In this document: piece after piece, positions 12,696 to 24,000 of the stretch
Layout: each line of letters begins with the position of its first letter
How positions within the stretch are numbered: position 1 is the first letter of the stretch
Source of the DNA: Capitulum mitella
Lineage: Eukaryota; Arthropoda; Thecostraca; Pollicipedomorpha; Pollicipedidae
Length of the DNA stretch: 64,000 nucleotides
NCBI GenBank assembly: GCA_030062745.1
Contig: CP099841.1
Coordinates: forward strand, 17,597,063 to 17,661,062
Reading direction: 5' to 3'
Notes under the pieces: model-generated
What the model was told of the DNA's origin: nothing
Seen by the model: the letters and a program-made list of their open reading frames with translations, nothing else
Database searches by the model: none
Translations under genes and position numbers: made by a program

Positions 12696-13166
12696 CTGCG
12701 AGCGCTGAACCAGCGGTTCCAGCGGCGACGACGTAAAGTTTGCCGTCAGGACGTCCTCCATCCGAAAGCCGGGCAGACGTCCAACGAAACACCGCAGCAG
12801 GGCGGTCACTGCCTGCGGCAGGTTGTAGTCGAACCCGACCGGAGCCAGAGACAAGCCGCCCACACCAGCACCCAGCAGCGAATGTATCTGCTCCAGGTAC
12901 TCCATCTGACGCTCCACGTTGGCCAGCGCCAACCGAAAACGGTCCAGGCTGCCCGTCACAAAGTGAATCCGTCGGCTCAGCCAAGAATCAGGCGCAGGGG
13001 TACGAGCTTGCAGAGAGGGCACTTGCCGTGCACTGCGTGACAACGGCTCATGGGGCCGGAACGAGTCGAAAAACTCCAGGCCGATGTTGAACAGCAGCTG
13101 AACCATCCCGTCCAGCTGTTCCATGATCTTCTCCCCGGCGTTCGCATCCTGGACCAGCACACATTC
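12696..13166 (-). repeat. 471-bp exon-end duplication (partner 2369-2839)
   Basis: Colinear with 2369-2839 without any net gap, at about 95% identity, and sharing the CAG/GTATTTAC donor. Similarity stops abruptly upstream of the ECVLVQDANAGEK codons and just downstream of the donor. Thirteen of about 157 codons differ in amino acid (for example GHLPG/GRLPG, QMAYL/QMEYL). About seven further differences are silent. Confidence 0.9.
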
Positions 13167-15869
13167 GGCCGGGTGTGCGTCACGCAGAGGCGGGCCGGGC
13201 GCCGTTTCCCCGTCAGTCGCCTTGAGACCGCCCTCACCGTTCGTTCCCGGCGCCTGCGGGCTGTGTGCGGTGGCATCGGTCTGCAGTATATCCCGCAGCA
13301 GGGTCCAGTTCGCGCTCGAACGTTTCCCGGAGGGCGTCCTGCCGCTGAACGGTCTGCTCGGCCAGCAGTCGCAAGCGAAGGTCGTACAATGTATCCAGAG
13401 CGGCGCGCTGCCGGTCCATGGTCTGCTGGACGAGCGAGACAGACTGGGCCTTCGGTCCCGGCAGCAGGTCGCCTGCCGGCTGCCGCTCGGTTGGCACCTC
13501 GAGGCCACATGTGTGGCGACCGAGTGAGTATGCGCTGGCCACCAGGCTGACCAGCTGCCAGCCATCTCGGCCGGCCGGCTCGGATGACGCAGGGCGCCCC
13601 GCTGTCTCCAGGACGGCCGCCAGGCTGGGCAGCAGGTGTCCGGCCTGGTGCACTCGGTGCTGGTCGCTGGAGAGCGGCGCCTGGCGGACCAGCGGGCCCT
13701 CCCGCGAGCGGATCGTCGCCGGCGTGGCCGCAGCTGATCGGTTGTCGCACGAGGTGGTTCCGAGTTCGGTCTGCGGTCTCTCCGTTGGCCTGCCGCCCGC
13801 CTGCGCAGACCCGGCCGTGGATGCCTCCGAGCCAGGATCGCCGCCGCCGCCAGCGTACTCAGCGCCCGAGTGCGAGGCCGCGGCCCGGCCAGGATCAAAC
13901 ACGATGTCATCTGTATCATCTGTTGTAACAGCAGAGAGGTCCCGGTTCACAGCAGTGGCCTTGGTTGGTTCACTCTCGAATGCGTGCGTGCTTCCTCTTG
14001 GAACAACCAATCTGTGCGCCGAAACCAACGGCGATGTACCGGCAGCTATACTGCCAGTCAGACTTGGGTCTAAGGAGTTTCCGGTCTGGCGGTTTTGCTT
14101 GACGTTCGCCGTAAAATGACCTGAACCAGTAGCCAGCGGAGTCGGGTCGCCGTGACGCCGCGACGCACTGGTGCTGGTGCTGGTGCTGATACTGGCCGAC
14201 TCGGCCTCCTCTGGCCAGCTGAGCACGGCGGACGCCGCCATCGGTACGACGGCCACGGTCGGGCCAGACTGGGCGGAGTGAGGGCGCCGGTCCACCCGGG
14301 TGTCGCCGCCCTCCTGGCCGCCGTCGTCTGTTGCAGGGGGCCTGTTCTCTCCGCCGGCCAACGGCCACTCCGGCTCTCCGCTTGGCGACGAATCTGACCG
14401 CCAGACGCCTGTCACTGGCAGCTGTACCGGTATGGCGGTGTCAGAACTGTCTGCCGCTGGCAGCCGCGACGGTATACCGGAACCGTCTGTCGCTGACAGC
14501 TGCGACGGTATACCGGAACTGTCTGACGTTGACAGCCGCGACAGTATACCGGAACTGTCTGACGCTGACAGTTGCGACGGTGTACCGGAACTGTCTGTCG
14601 CTGACAGCTGCGACGGTATACCGGAATTGCCTGTTGCCGACAGCTGTGACAGTGTACTGAAACTGCCTGTCGCTGACAGCTGTGACAGTGTATTGGAACT
14701 GCTTGTCGCTGGCAGCTGTGACGGTGTACCCGAAGTGCCTGTTGCTGGTACCTGTCTGTCTGTCGTTGGCTGCCATGGCGATGTGCCGGTGGAAAAGCTG
14801 GCTGTCGCTGGTCGCTGAGACGGAGTTCTGGCGACTTGGCTCTCCGGCGCAAACGCTGACGTCTGGGAGACGTCGTTCCCAAGAGCCTCGGCGCGTTTTA
14901 GCCCACTATGCTCGGGAGATCCAGTGTAGAGTATGTAGCGCTGTGTTCCGATTCGAGGGTGACGGGTGAGATGCGGGCCCATGACTGCTCTGCCGCGTGC
15001 GTCGCCGATGAAGTGCGAGTCCGAGTCAGTTCTGTCGCGTGGGTCGCCGGTGAGGTGTCAGTCCGAGTCAGTTCTGTCGCGTGGGTCGCCGGTGAGGTGT
15101 CAGTCCGAGTCAGTTCTGCCGCGTAGGCCGCCGGTGAGGTGTCAGTCCGAGTCAGTTCTGTCGCGTGGGTCGCCGGTGAGGCGCGAGTCCGAGTCAGTTC
15201 TGCCGCGTAGGCCGCCGGTGAGGCGCGAGTCCGAGTCAGTTCTGCCGCGTGGGTCGCCGGTGAGCTGAGGCTGCGTCCGTCCGCTGCCGTCGTCGGCCGG
15301 CCGCCGCTCTGTGTGGCGCCCAGTACCGACGCTGACCAGTCGGGATCGGCGGTCGCGTCCCGCAGGGTCACTTCCGGCGCGGCCACGGAGCCGGCACCAG
15401 TCGGCCCGACTCCAGTGTCGCCGCGCCGATGGGCCGGCGATACGCTACTGGCACCCGAAAACTGCGTCCACTGCTGGCCAGCCGGCGGGACTGCGTGCTC
15501 GGCACGGTGATCCTGTAGCCGCTCGGCCAGCGTCCAGGCCAGTTCAGGCTCCTCAGAAGACGCTCTCGTTTCCTCCGCCGAAGGCAGCTCGCCTTCCAGC
15601 TTCCTGTCGAGATACCGCGCCCGCGGTAATGGCGCTGAGACGCTGCTGCGCTCGACAGAACTGTCCGTGCTGTTGGGATCAGCTGAGCTTCCGAGCTGCG
15701 ACGGCCTGCCGTCGCCGACTGGCTCGGCAGGGCTGGTCATGCTGCCCACGTCACGTGGTCCACCAGAGGGCAATGGTGGGTCGGCGCAGCGGCAGCCCGA
15801 CTCAACGTACACCAGATCCAGCAGAAGGCGCCGACCCGAAATCTTAATCAGCATCTGTGGCGAGTACAT
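12696..15869 (-). CDS. Large coding block with two frame breaks, unrecognised protein
   Basis: Minus-strand GC-rich coding block. Splice acceptor TGTGCTCTGCAG is followed by ATGTACTCGCCACAG at 15869, and donor CGCAG/GTATTTAC ends it at 12696. Translation in order: MYSPQMLIKISGRRLLLDLV at the start; a Ser/Thr/Glu-rich region; a 14-aa repeat array (15255-14995); a 12-aa Ser/Thr repeat array (14810-14410); a low-complexity region; a helical stretch around QRAALDTLYDLRLRLLAEQ (13420-13340); and a C-terminal domain from DANAGEK onward that matches the exon at 2369-3385. The reading frame must shift twice, once between about 14985 and 14900 and once near 13292-13306. No plausible intron restores either frame, so this is either a decaying copy or contains assembly indels. 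Function unknown. The ATG at 15869 could be the start codon or an internal Met directly after the acceptor. Confidence 0.5.
14410..14810 (-). repeat. 36-bp in-frame tandem repeat (12-aa unit)
   Basis: About ten copies of a 36-bp unit. On the minus strand it encodes SQLSATDSSGTP-like 12-mers. Because the unit is a multiple of three, the frame is maintained, consistent with selection on, or origin within, a coding region. Lies inside the large minus-strand coding block. Confidence 0.85.
14995..15255 (-). repeat. 42-bp in-frame tandem repeat (14-aa unit)
   Basis: About six near-identical 42-bp units, containing GTCAGTCCGAGTCAGTTCTG on the plus strand. On the minus strand they encode ATHATELTRTDTSP-like 14-mers. 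Variants RTDTSP and RTRASP alternate, suggesting expansion of a higher-order pair. The array lies just upstream of a frame break in the coding block. Confidence 0.85.
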
Positions 15870-15914
15870 CTGCAGAGCACAGCAACACAGAACGGCTGTC
15901 AACGGAGAGGGCGG

Positions 15915-16037
15915 CGACTGACCACCGACAGTTCCCCACAGACGGCTGACCGACAGTAGCACACAGACGGCCCACCGACAGTTACCCACAGCCGGCCCAC
16001 CGACAGTTCCCCACAGATGGCCCACCGACAGTATCGC
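15915..16037. repeat. Intronic ~34-bp minisatellite
   Basis: Four or so copies of a unit containing CCCACCGACAGT and CCCCACAGA. They lie immediately upstream, in the minus sense, of the splice acceptor at 15870, so they are probably intronic or 5' untranslated. Confidence 0.7.
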
Positions 16038-16069
16038 ACAGATTGCCTCAATCTCAGTCTTAATTCTGG

Positions 16070-17135
16070 CGAGCTCGCCCGGCAACCACCAGTCGGATCG
16101 GCTCGAAGCGCATCAACTTGAAACGACCATTGAACGGGCAATCGCTTGGCCAACATCACGCTTTAGTGCGCGCGGCATGTGCCGCGCGCAAGCGATGGCA
16201 CTGCGAAAAAACATGTCTGAACGTTTTCCAAGACTGAATATGGTGCTAGCCATCCAGAGGCCGCAGCGACCTGGGAAAAGCATTACGGTGCAGTTCCGTG
16301 TGCCGTCTTTTGTTTGTACCGAAACCCATGCGCCTCTGGTTCACGGTTCGGGTGCCGAGCCATCTGGAAGAAGATCATGCACTGATTCTTGAACCTCTTG
16401 TCGATTACACTTCAGGATCTTACAGAAGCCGTTGACTTTTTGCAATGAAAATGGCGCAGACGTGAAGCCCGTTCCTTTGCGCCCTATATCAACCCAAAAC
16501 ATTGTCGTTCTTTGCCGCCGTTTGGTTACAATCTATTGTTTCGTAAAGTCCTGCACGTCCTAACGTGGATTTTTGGCAAGAAAACACCTTGCTGGCTGCA
16601 GTAGCTGGCTAAATTTACTGTCAAATAAACTTGTTCATCCACAAACGGCCCAGTACTTGGAATCCATTTCGTAAAAATGGCCAACTTTTGTTTTGAAAGC
16701 GGTATGGATTCGTGCAGCTGTATCGGTAACCCAACGATCACAGGGACTCGAAATGGGTATTGCCTCGAAGGAAACTGAACGCCCAATTGTACAGTATCAT
16801 GCACGTGCGACAGCAGTCAGCACGTGTCAGTTCAGTAGGTTTAAGACCGGAACGAGCTTCATTTTACTTTACTTTCATTTTTACTCTTAGCATCAGACCT
16901 AAGGCCAGATCTGGCCTATCGTCGAAAAGAAAATGTGGAGAATTGGCATGTGGTTAAAATTGTGCATCACACGTGTAACCCGTCACATACAAGGGAGGGC
17001 AACGGAATACGTGTTGCTTTTATTTCTCAGAACTTGCGATTAGTTCCAGAAATCAGAGTGAATAGCAATTCACTGCAATTACGGAGTTCAGAGGGGCGTA
17101 GAAACCCTGCTTGAAGTAAGCGGCGAACCTTAGTC
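16070..17135 (+). repeat. ~1.07-kb direct repeat, unit 1
   Basis: Matches 17396-18475 from CGGCAACCACC (16080) through GAAGTAAGCGGCGA (17113). Shared internal blocks include GCAGCGACCTGG, CTGAACGCCCAATT and CATCAGAC. Identity is moderate with small indels (offset drifts from 1325 to 1341). No long reading frame is shared, so it is probably a non-coding duplication or a mobile repeat. Confidence 0.7.
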
Positions 17136-17395
17136 TATCTACTATTTGAACAAAGTGTTTCTGTTTGTCTTTCTATCGGTCGGGAATATGCGCTCCAGCC
17201 CAGAGCCCAAGCGGGTTGACAAATAGGCACGTGACGCGCGCACCGTTCGAAAGGTCTCGCGCTCTGCCAGGGAATCGGCTGATTTGCGCCGCGCTGCGAC
17301 CCGTTGTAGGCGTTTGATGCGCGATTCAAGGGGAATTTTTGTTCTACATGTAAAACGAGAATCAACCAACGCGTCAAAAACGGTTTCGGTTACGG

Positions 17396-18475
17396 CGAGT
17401 TTTCTCGGCAACCACCGGTCCGATCGGCTTGAAACGCATCAATTTGAAACGATAATGGAACGGGAAATCGCCTAGCAAACACCACGTTCCAGTGCACGCG
17501 GCAGGTGCCATGCGCAAGCGGTGACAATGCTAAAAAAAAAATTCTGAGCGTTTCCCAGGATTGGATCTCGAGCTAGCAACCCAGAGATCGCAGCGACCTG
17601 GAAAGAGCGTCGCCGTGTTATCCGCGTACCTTCGTTAGTTTCTACAGAGATTCCTACGCCTTCGGTTCAAGGTTTGGGTGTCACGCCGCCTAGAAGATTG
17701 CGCATCAATACTCGAACCTTATCGATTCCACTTCAGTGTGGCACAGAACCCTTTGACTTTGTAATGAAAAGTCACACATTCGTGTGGCCAGCCATTTTGC
17801 GCGCCAAATCAATACAAAAAATTGCGTTTTAACGTGGTTCGGTTACAATCCATCTTTTTTAAAACCCTGCACGTCCTAATGCGGATTTTTCACGAAAAAA
17901 GAATCACTTGTCAGCTGCAGCTTTGGCTAAATTCCCAGTTAAATAGGCTTTCTGACGCACGCTTAGCCCAATGTAGCGCAGCTGGGATGGCTTAGTAAAA
18001 ATGGCCACTTTTTGTTTTCAAAGCGGTCCCCGTTCAAGCCGGCTACATCCGCCACCTAAGATTGGAAAACTAGAAACGGGAATCCCTTCAAACAAAAGAA
18101 ACTGAACGCCCAATTACACAGCACCACACACGTGCAACAGGCACAGAATATGTCACGTTCAGGGTTTAACGATCAAAATGGACTTTTGTGACATTTTCGT
18201 CTCTTTTTCTGCCTTCAGCATCAGACAAAGAGCCGGATTTGGCCTACCGTCGAAAAGGAAACTGGAAACACATTGACATGTGGTAAAGATTGTGCAATGC
18301 ACGTGGTACCCGTCACGCGCAGTAGTGTATAACGGAATACGTGGTTTTTATTCTTCCGAACTTGCTTGCTAATACATCCCGAAATCAGAGCGACTCGAAA
18401 TTTATATTACCACAAACTACGGAGCGTAGAGGGGCGCAGAAATCTTCTTGAGCGAAGTAAGCGGCGAGACCTGGC
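17396..18475 (+). repeat. ~1.07-kb direct repeat, unit 2
   Basis: Second copy of the unit at 16070-17135, separated from it by about 260 bp. It begins TTTTCTCGGCAACCACCGG and ends GAAGTAAGCGGCGAGACC, about 60 bp before TTAA-family element B1. Confidence 0.7.
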
Positions 18476-18535
18476 GTAGACTAATGCTGTCTACTTCATT
18501 CTGAATTAAATGGTGTACAATATGATTTAATCTAA

Positions 18536-19798
18536 CCCGGCACCGCCTGGCGTGTTTTTGTACCCGCGACCGCCTGGGAGTGTCAAAAAAGAAACTTTTC
18601 ATCTCAGGATCTAATCGTCGGATCTGAACCGGTCTGCCAGCAATCGATAGCCCTGAGTCTTGCGATTCAGAAAATACTATGTTAGCCCTGATTATGTGAC
18701 TGATGACGTCACAGATCACGTAAAACGCATAACACGACGTAGGAAAAACTGATTCTGGTTGGTACATCGTATCATCGACAATACTGGTCCTAGAGCCTTC
18801 AACTGGGCATTAAACGAAAGGTCACGGTCTTCTGCACCAGAAGCGCACCAAAATGTTAAACAATGTCGGGTCAAGGTCAGCCTAGGTCGGATGAAATACT
18901 TTCCTACTTCAGATGCCAAAGATCGATACTTACTTGCAGCCGTTTTGGTCCACGTGACAAAAAGGACAGAAGTGAAACCTTCCGATAATCACTTTTGCAT
19001 TACCTGCTTTTCATCCAGTCAGAGCCATCCTAGGTCAGGTCATATTAGGTTGCATTACTCTTACCTGATAGAGGAATAATTGCTCACTGGGATTCCTAAC
19101 TGCGTCAAGCACAGAAATAAAATGACATCTCGTGCTAATTAAATCAGCTATCTCTGCTCTTTATTGGGTCAAGGTCAAACCAGCTTACGACAGATAGTCA
19201 TATTTCTTTTTCTGACGAGAGGCAATAATTGCTTTCTGCTGCCAATGAACGATCTTCCATAGACAATGTTGTATTTCATTTCACTTTGACATCTACCTAT
19301 GCAACGACCTGACATGATCTCACGTTGCATTTGGTGAACCTTGCTAAGAGTCACACACAGATTTGCCTGTCTGTCTTGAACGACTGGGAAGGTCAGCAGC
19401 AACCACTTCTATCACCCACAATGAAAATCAGTCAAATTGTCATCATGCATGTGACCTAGCATGACCTCTAATGCCGACGTGCCACAGTTTTATATCTTTT
19501 TGGGGACCGTGAACTACGTAAATCCAAATAATTCATGCATTACGTTCGTTAATATTATCAAAAAAGCCAAACATCATCGCGCCACCGTCCGAAGAGGAGA
19601 AGATATGCATGTAAGAGTTCACTTATGACGTAATATTTTCATGACCTAACCTAGCGTGGAAATGGTGTTGATGTCAAAATATGTAAAATTTACAGATAAA
19701 CAGGCACAGAAAGTTTGAGCGGGCCAGCTCTAAGGGTTCACAAGTTATTCACACAAAACCGAGGGGTGCCTTATTTGACACCCTCCGGCGGTGCCGGG
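18536..19798 (+). mobile_element. TTAA-flanked piggyBac-like MITE, family B copy 1
   Basis: Starts CCCGGCACCGCCTGGCG after CTAA (18532-18535) and ends GGCGGTGCCGGG before TTAA (19799-19802). The terminal inverted repeat CCCGGCACCGCC is perfect over 12 bp. Same family as 37034-38340 and 50363-50660. Internal landmarks are CCAATCGATAGCCC-type and CTGATGACGTCACAG sequences near the left, and a CCACCGTCCGAAGAG block near the right. No transposase. Confidence 0.8.
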
Positions 19799-19802
19799 TT
19801 AA

Positions 19803-20997
19803 CCCGCGCCCGACTGTGGGTCGCCGCCATGCTCGCTCGACTGGGGGGCTGTTGACCACTCCCCTCTAAGTCACGAGCGGTTAGTCGCACGATAAAAAAT
19901 AAGCACACCGCTGGAAAGCTCGTGACGAGTAGAGGTCGAAACTGGTATCATTTTTAGTTTTGGATAACATGTGAGCCATTTACGCCCTGTATATGTTTTC
20001 TCAGCCGGCTGCATGAGACCGAGAAATTGCCTGGATCTCAAGGATTGTGAATAATGATGTCTAGATATAGGCACCAGCGGACAGGTAAAAGTCCGCAGAT
20101 GCCGATCCAGGCCTAATTTCTCTGATGTCTTTGATATGTACATGGAAACGCTACGTTACAGACTTGTGATACTACGGTGATTTTCGCAACGCTACAAGGC
20201 GGGCGCTGCCGACGAAGACGGTATGAAATCAACGGGAATTAATTTTGGCGTTCTTTTATTTTTGCAAAATATGCCATTCCAAATGTTGTTTCTTGATCCT
20301 AGTGGTTCTTGGAATGATTTCTCATGCTTAAATTTTGTAAAAACGCAGTAGTTATCAATCTACACCACTGGCGGAGCTTCATCCGCGAAAGTCTGTTCAT
20401 TCCTAAAATATGCAGTGTTTTGAAACTTTCTGAGCTTCCTGGTATTAATTACAACTGTGCGGGCCAGTTTCGCTAGTTTCAACCCGATCTGAGTCATTCA
20501 TCGCCGATTTTGAAGGCAGTGCATTTTGACTCATAACAGTTATTCGTGACCTGACCTCAGGTCAGTGGTAAGAGGTTATTGAAACTTTTTCCACCGACGG
20601 AAACTGGACGTCTGGATCTCCCCACACTCAAATTGCTTTAAAAATTCCGTCGATTTAAAAAACGACATATTAAAAACGGGCTTCACCTTAGGTCAATAAC
20701 CCGGACATTTCCGAAAAATCCGAGATAGTACATTTGTTGCATTTACGAAAATCTCTAACCCATGAAAGTTTTACTGTGATATGTTTTGCAAAAAAGTTAC
20801 AGGGCATATAACTTTTTTGGACACAGGTCCACCTGACCTAACCTAGGTCCGACACCTTACCTGACTTGGGGTCAAAAGTTAGATACAAGGGGTAAAAATA
20901 ATCAAGCAAAAGGTACACAACGTTTCGTGCGCTGCTTTTGTTCGTTCTCTCGCAATCTCGGGAAAACGTCAGACGCCCTCCCCCAGCCGGGGGCGGG
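19803..20997 (+). mobile_element. TTAA-flanked piggyBac-like MITE, family A copy 2
   Basis: Begins CCCGCGCCCGACTGTGGG after TTAA (19799-19802) and ends AGCCGGGGGCGGG before TTAA (20998-21001). Full length (1195 bp). Its left TTAA is also the right TTAA of family B copy 1, so the two elements abut exactly. Contains the family's TGACCT/AGGTCA-rich right half. No transposase frame. Confidence 0.85.
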
Positions 20998-21001
20998 TTA
21001 A

Positions 21002-24000
21002 AGGCCATACCAGAGGTGAAGCCAGATTAGCACTGTATAGCAAACTGAACTAGCTAGTGTGAAGGTATTTAACGTCATAATGGCAAATGAGTCACTTAAA
21101 GAGCGAAACTTTACATTGGTTTTAAATATCTCACTGACGAAAATGTATTCCTGTAAGTTTGCAGCTGAAATGTGCATAAACAGTCGCCATCCAAGTGATA
21201 TATGATGCAGAGGTGGGTGGTCGTACCCTTACACAAAGTAACTGGGAATTGCACACCCGAATATGCGATTACTGCAGTCATAAATCAAAGGCCATTACTT
21301 GGTATCAGATTCCGAGCATTACGAGTTTCACCAGGGTTAAGCAAGTTTACATCCCTAGCAGCTAGATAAACATCATATACATCATTAGATTCGGGGCAAA
21401 GTGCAAAACGGCAATATGCATGTTTGGAAGCGGTATCATACGGCTTTATAATAGGTAATAGGTTAAAACGAGAATCTCAAACATTTCTGGTAAAATTTTG
21501 CCTATGACCAGACCTGCACTGTTTTGCACGTGTCACCTAGTGTCCGAAAGCAAAATGCATGACTGCCATTCGAAAAAGCACATCATTAGGGACACACTTG
21601 TTGTATGGCTACGCCCCAGTACGCCTTGCTTTGAATGCATGTACGTTTTTGTGAGGAGTAATAAGAACACAGCGGTAAAAGGCCGCAAAATTTAACCAGT
21701 CGCGGATTTCAGTGGGGGTTTCAACCTGCCCGGCAGCAATTCTTGCATACGCCCGAAACGAGTAAACGCAGCGTCCTGAAACATTCAGTACCTTTTCTTA
21801 CATCAACTATGCAATATACTGGCAAAAATTTGGAAGCTAAGTTACCTAAGGCCACGTGTTAATGACGTCAGAAAGAGCCATGTTTTACGATTGGATGCTT
21901 AATTTTACTTCGCCGCTACACTGTTGGTGTTTTTACAAGCTATGACGCTTACGGCTTAAACTACAATTAGCATGACCTGAGAGTTCAATATGGAGCACCC
22001 GTTACCTCGTGCTAGTTCATCCTAAGTCAAGTATGCATTTTCCGCTTTTTGGGTCCAATAAGTATTTTGGCAACGAACTGAATAAACTGATTTTTCGCCA
22101 CGGCTAGATTTTTCCTGCAACAAACCGCTCGATTATCGACTGTCAAATTTTTGAATTTTCTTGCAACAAACTGCACGCGCCACCTACACAGCAGTTGCTC
22201 GCAGCATTACAACATTTTTTCGTAATTTGACTCCTTTTGACTTTCTGACCCTGACCTTTCATAACTTTGGGTCAGATGACACTTAGAACAAGAAACCAAC
22301 AAGTCAGGAACATACTACACTTTAACTTTAATCCCTGTCTTCTTTTCGTTGTGATTAAGCGACTCTGGGAAAATGGCCGCTTTTTCGTATTTGATGTCAC
22401 CAGTGACCACAAGGCGCTAAATCTATCACAGGACTACAAGATTTGGCACTATCAATTACACTCTGAATCAGCCGAATCAGTCGACTAGGTCTCGAGACAG
22501 ACAGTTCAACACTTACCCATCAGTGAAAGTGACGGAATATCCCAGTCAATGCCGGGTTAAAAAAAATGCCAAATCTAACTGAAACCATTTCTTAATCCAA
22601 AAACGGATGTTCTGACATCGCACAAACCGGCTCCATAAAACACAGACTGTTGCAATAGATAAAAAAACAACCACCCCCAGCGGTTCCTATTCCTTTCGGC
22701 TCAGTTGACTTCCGCAGGTATATGGAGTCGTTCGGGGGTGTTCAGTGTGTTGAACATGAAAACGTACCGAGCCAGCAGTTTATTCAACTGCTTTGCTAGA
22801 TGGAACGAGCCGCTGGAATATGCAGCATAAGTGACTTTCGTGGGTTGTCGTATCTGTTTTTTACGCTGTCCTACACGTAGCCATTGTACTGATCAATACT
22901 CGTAGTACAAGTAACTACACCAATTTCTGCACTTGCAGCGTCGATGAAACACTTCATTTTCTGTTTTAAAACTTCAGTGCTGTCCTGATGAGTGATGCAT
23001 TTAAACTTCGAAAGCTTCGAACTGTCCATTTACTCCAAAATGGATAGCTAGAATCAAGAGCGGTGGAATGTCCGTGGAGATAGTGGGGACGTAATTTTTA
23101 CCTCGTTTCTTTCCATGCAACGCCATGGGTTAATGTTAAATATCGCCCCAAAGTTTGGGAGGGAGGGGGTCATCTGCCCCCTGCCCTCACGATTCCAACG
23201 ACCGTGACTAGAATATACAGGGTGTAAAGAAGCCGTGATGTCGCAACGTTTGGCGCTCATAATACAACAATTTGTTTTTGGTTACTGCGTTATTTCCAGC
23301 TATGAGTGTTCCAGTTAAGTCATATTATCTGTACATAGTTTTCAGAGCCTAAAATGCCATTTTATTTTTTTAACAAATATATGCATACGAAGTGATTAAA
23401 AGATGTGTTTAAACGGCGTTGATGGTTAAATTACAAACAATTTCAGTTCCTAAACACCATAAAAAATACACCACCTTAACATGACCAATCTTGGAAACTA
23501 TCTTTGAAGGCAGGTTCGAGCCAGGGCCTCTTCCAAGAGATTTTAGCCGAGATCAATCGCACCATCGTTGACCGCCTAGCAATGTTATCACTCGGTGGAT
23601 TTTCGGAGGCTACCAGTAAGCAACCTACGTCAGGAGATTGAAATTTAAGGTAAAGGACTTAGTATATTTTACACATATTTTGCATCAGTTGTTTCTGGGT
23701 TGTCAGTTCACTGAACTCTGACATCATTCTGAGGGGCCTGCAAGCCCTTTTCTAGGTCTAGACCACGTTTTGTGCCCTGCGTTCGCAGTCTGACGGGAAA
23801 TGGAGTCTCTTTTATGCGCAAATCTAGGCCAATACGAATGAACATATATTTCGGATTTTGGAAGGTTTTACGCGGTATGTTGTCGAAAAGTTTGGTAACT
23901 AAGTACGTAAAAGTTTAGTAAGAGTAACAAGAGAAAGGTAAGAGATCGTGTAAGAAGACCTTACATAATCTCTTCGAGCTCATGTAAGGTCAATGACATT

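Noticed and set aside
13148..13250. Short intron GTGAGG...GTCCAG within the large coding block
   Set aside because: Removing it does not restore the DANAGEK reading frame, and the homologous exon at 2369-3385 is coding across the same acceptor-like site.
22985..23025. CTGATGAG...CGAAA pattern suggestive of a hammerhead ribozyme
   Set aside because: The intervening bases cannot form a stem II and the flanks do not pair as stems I and III, so the match is probably chance.
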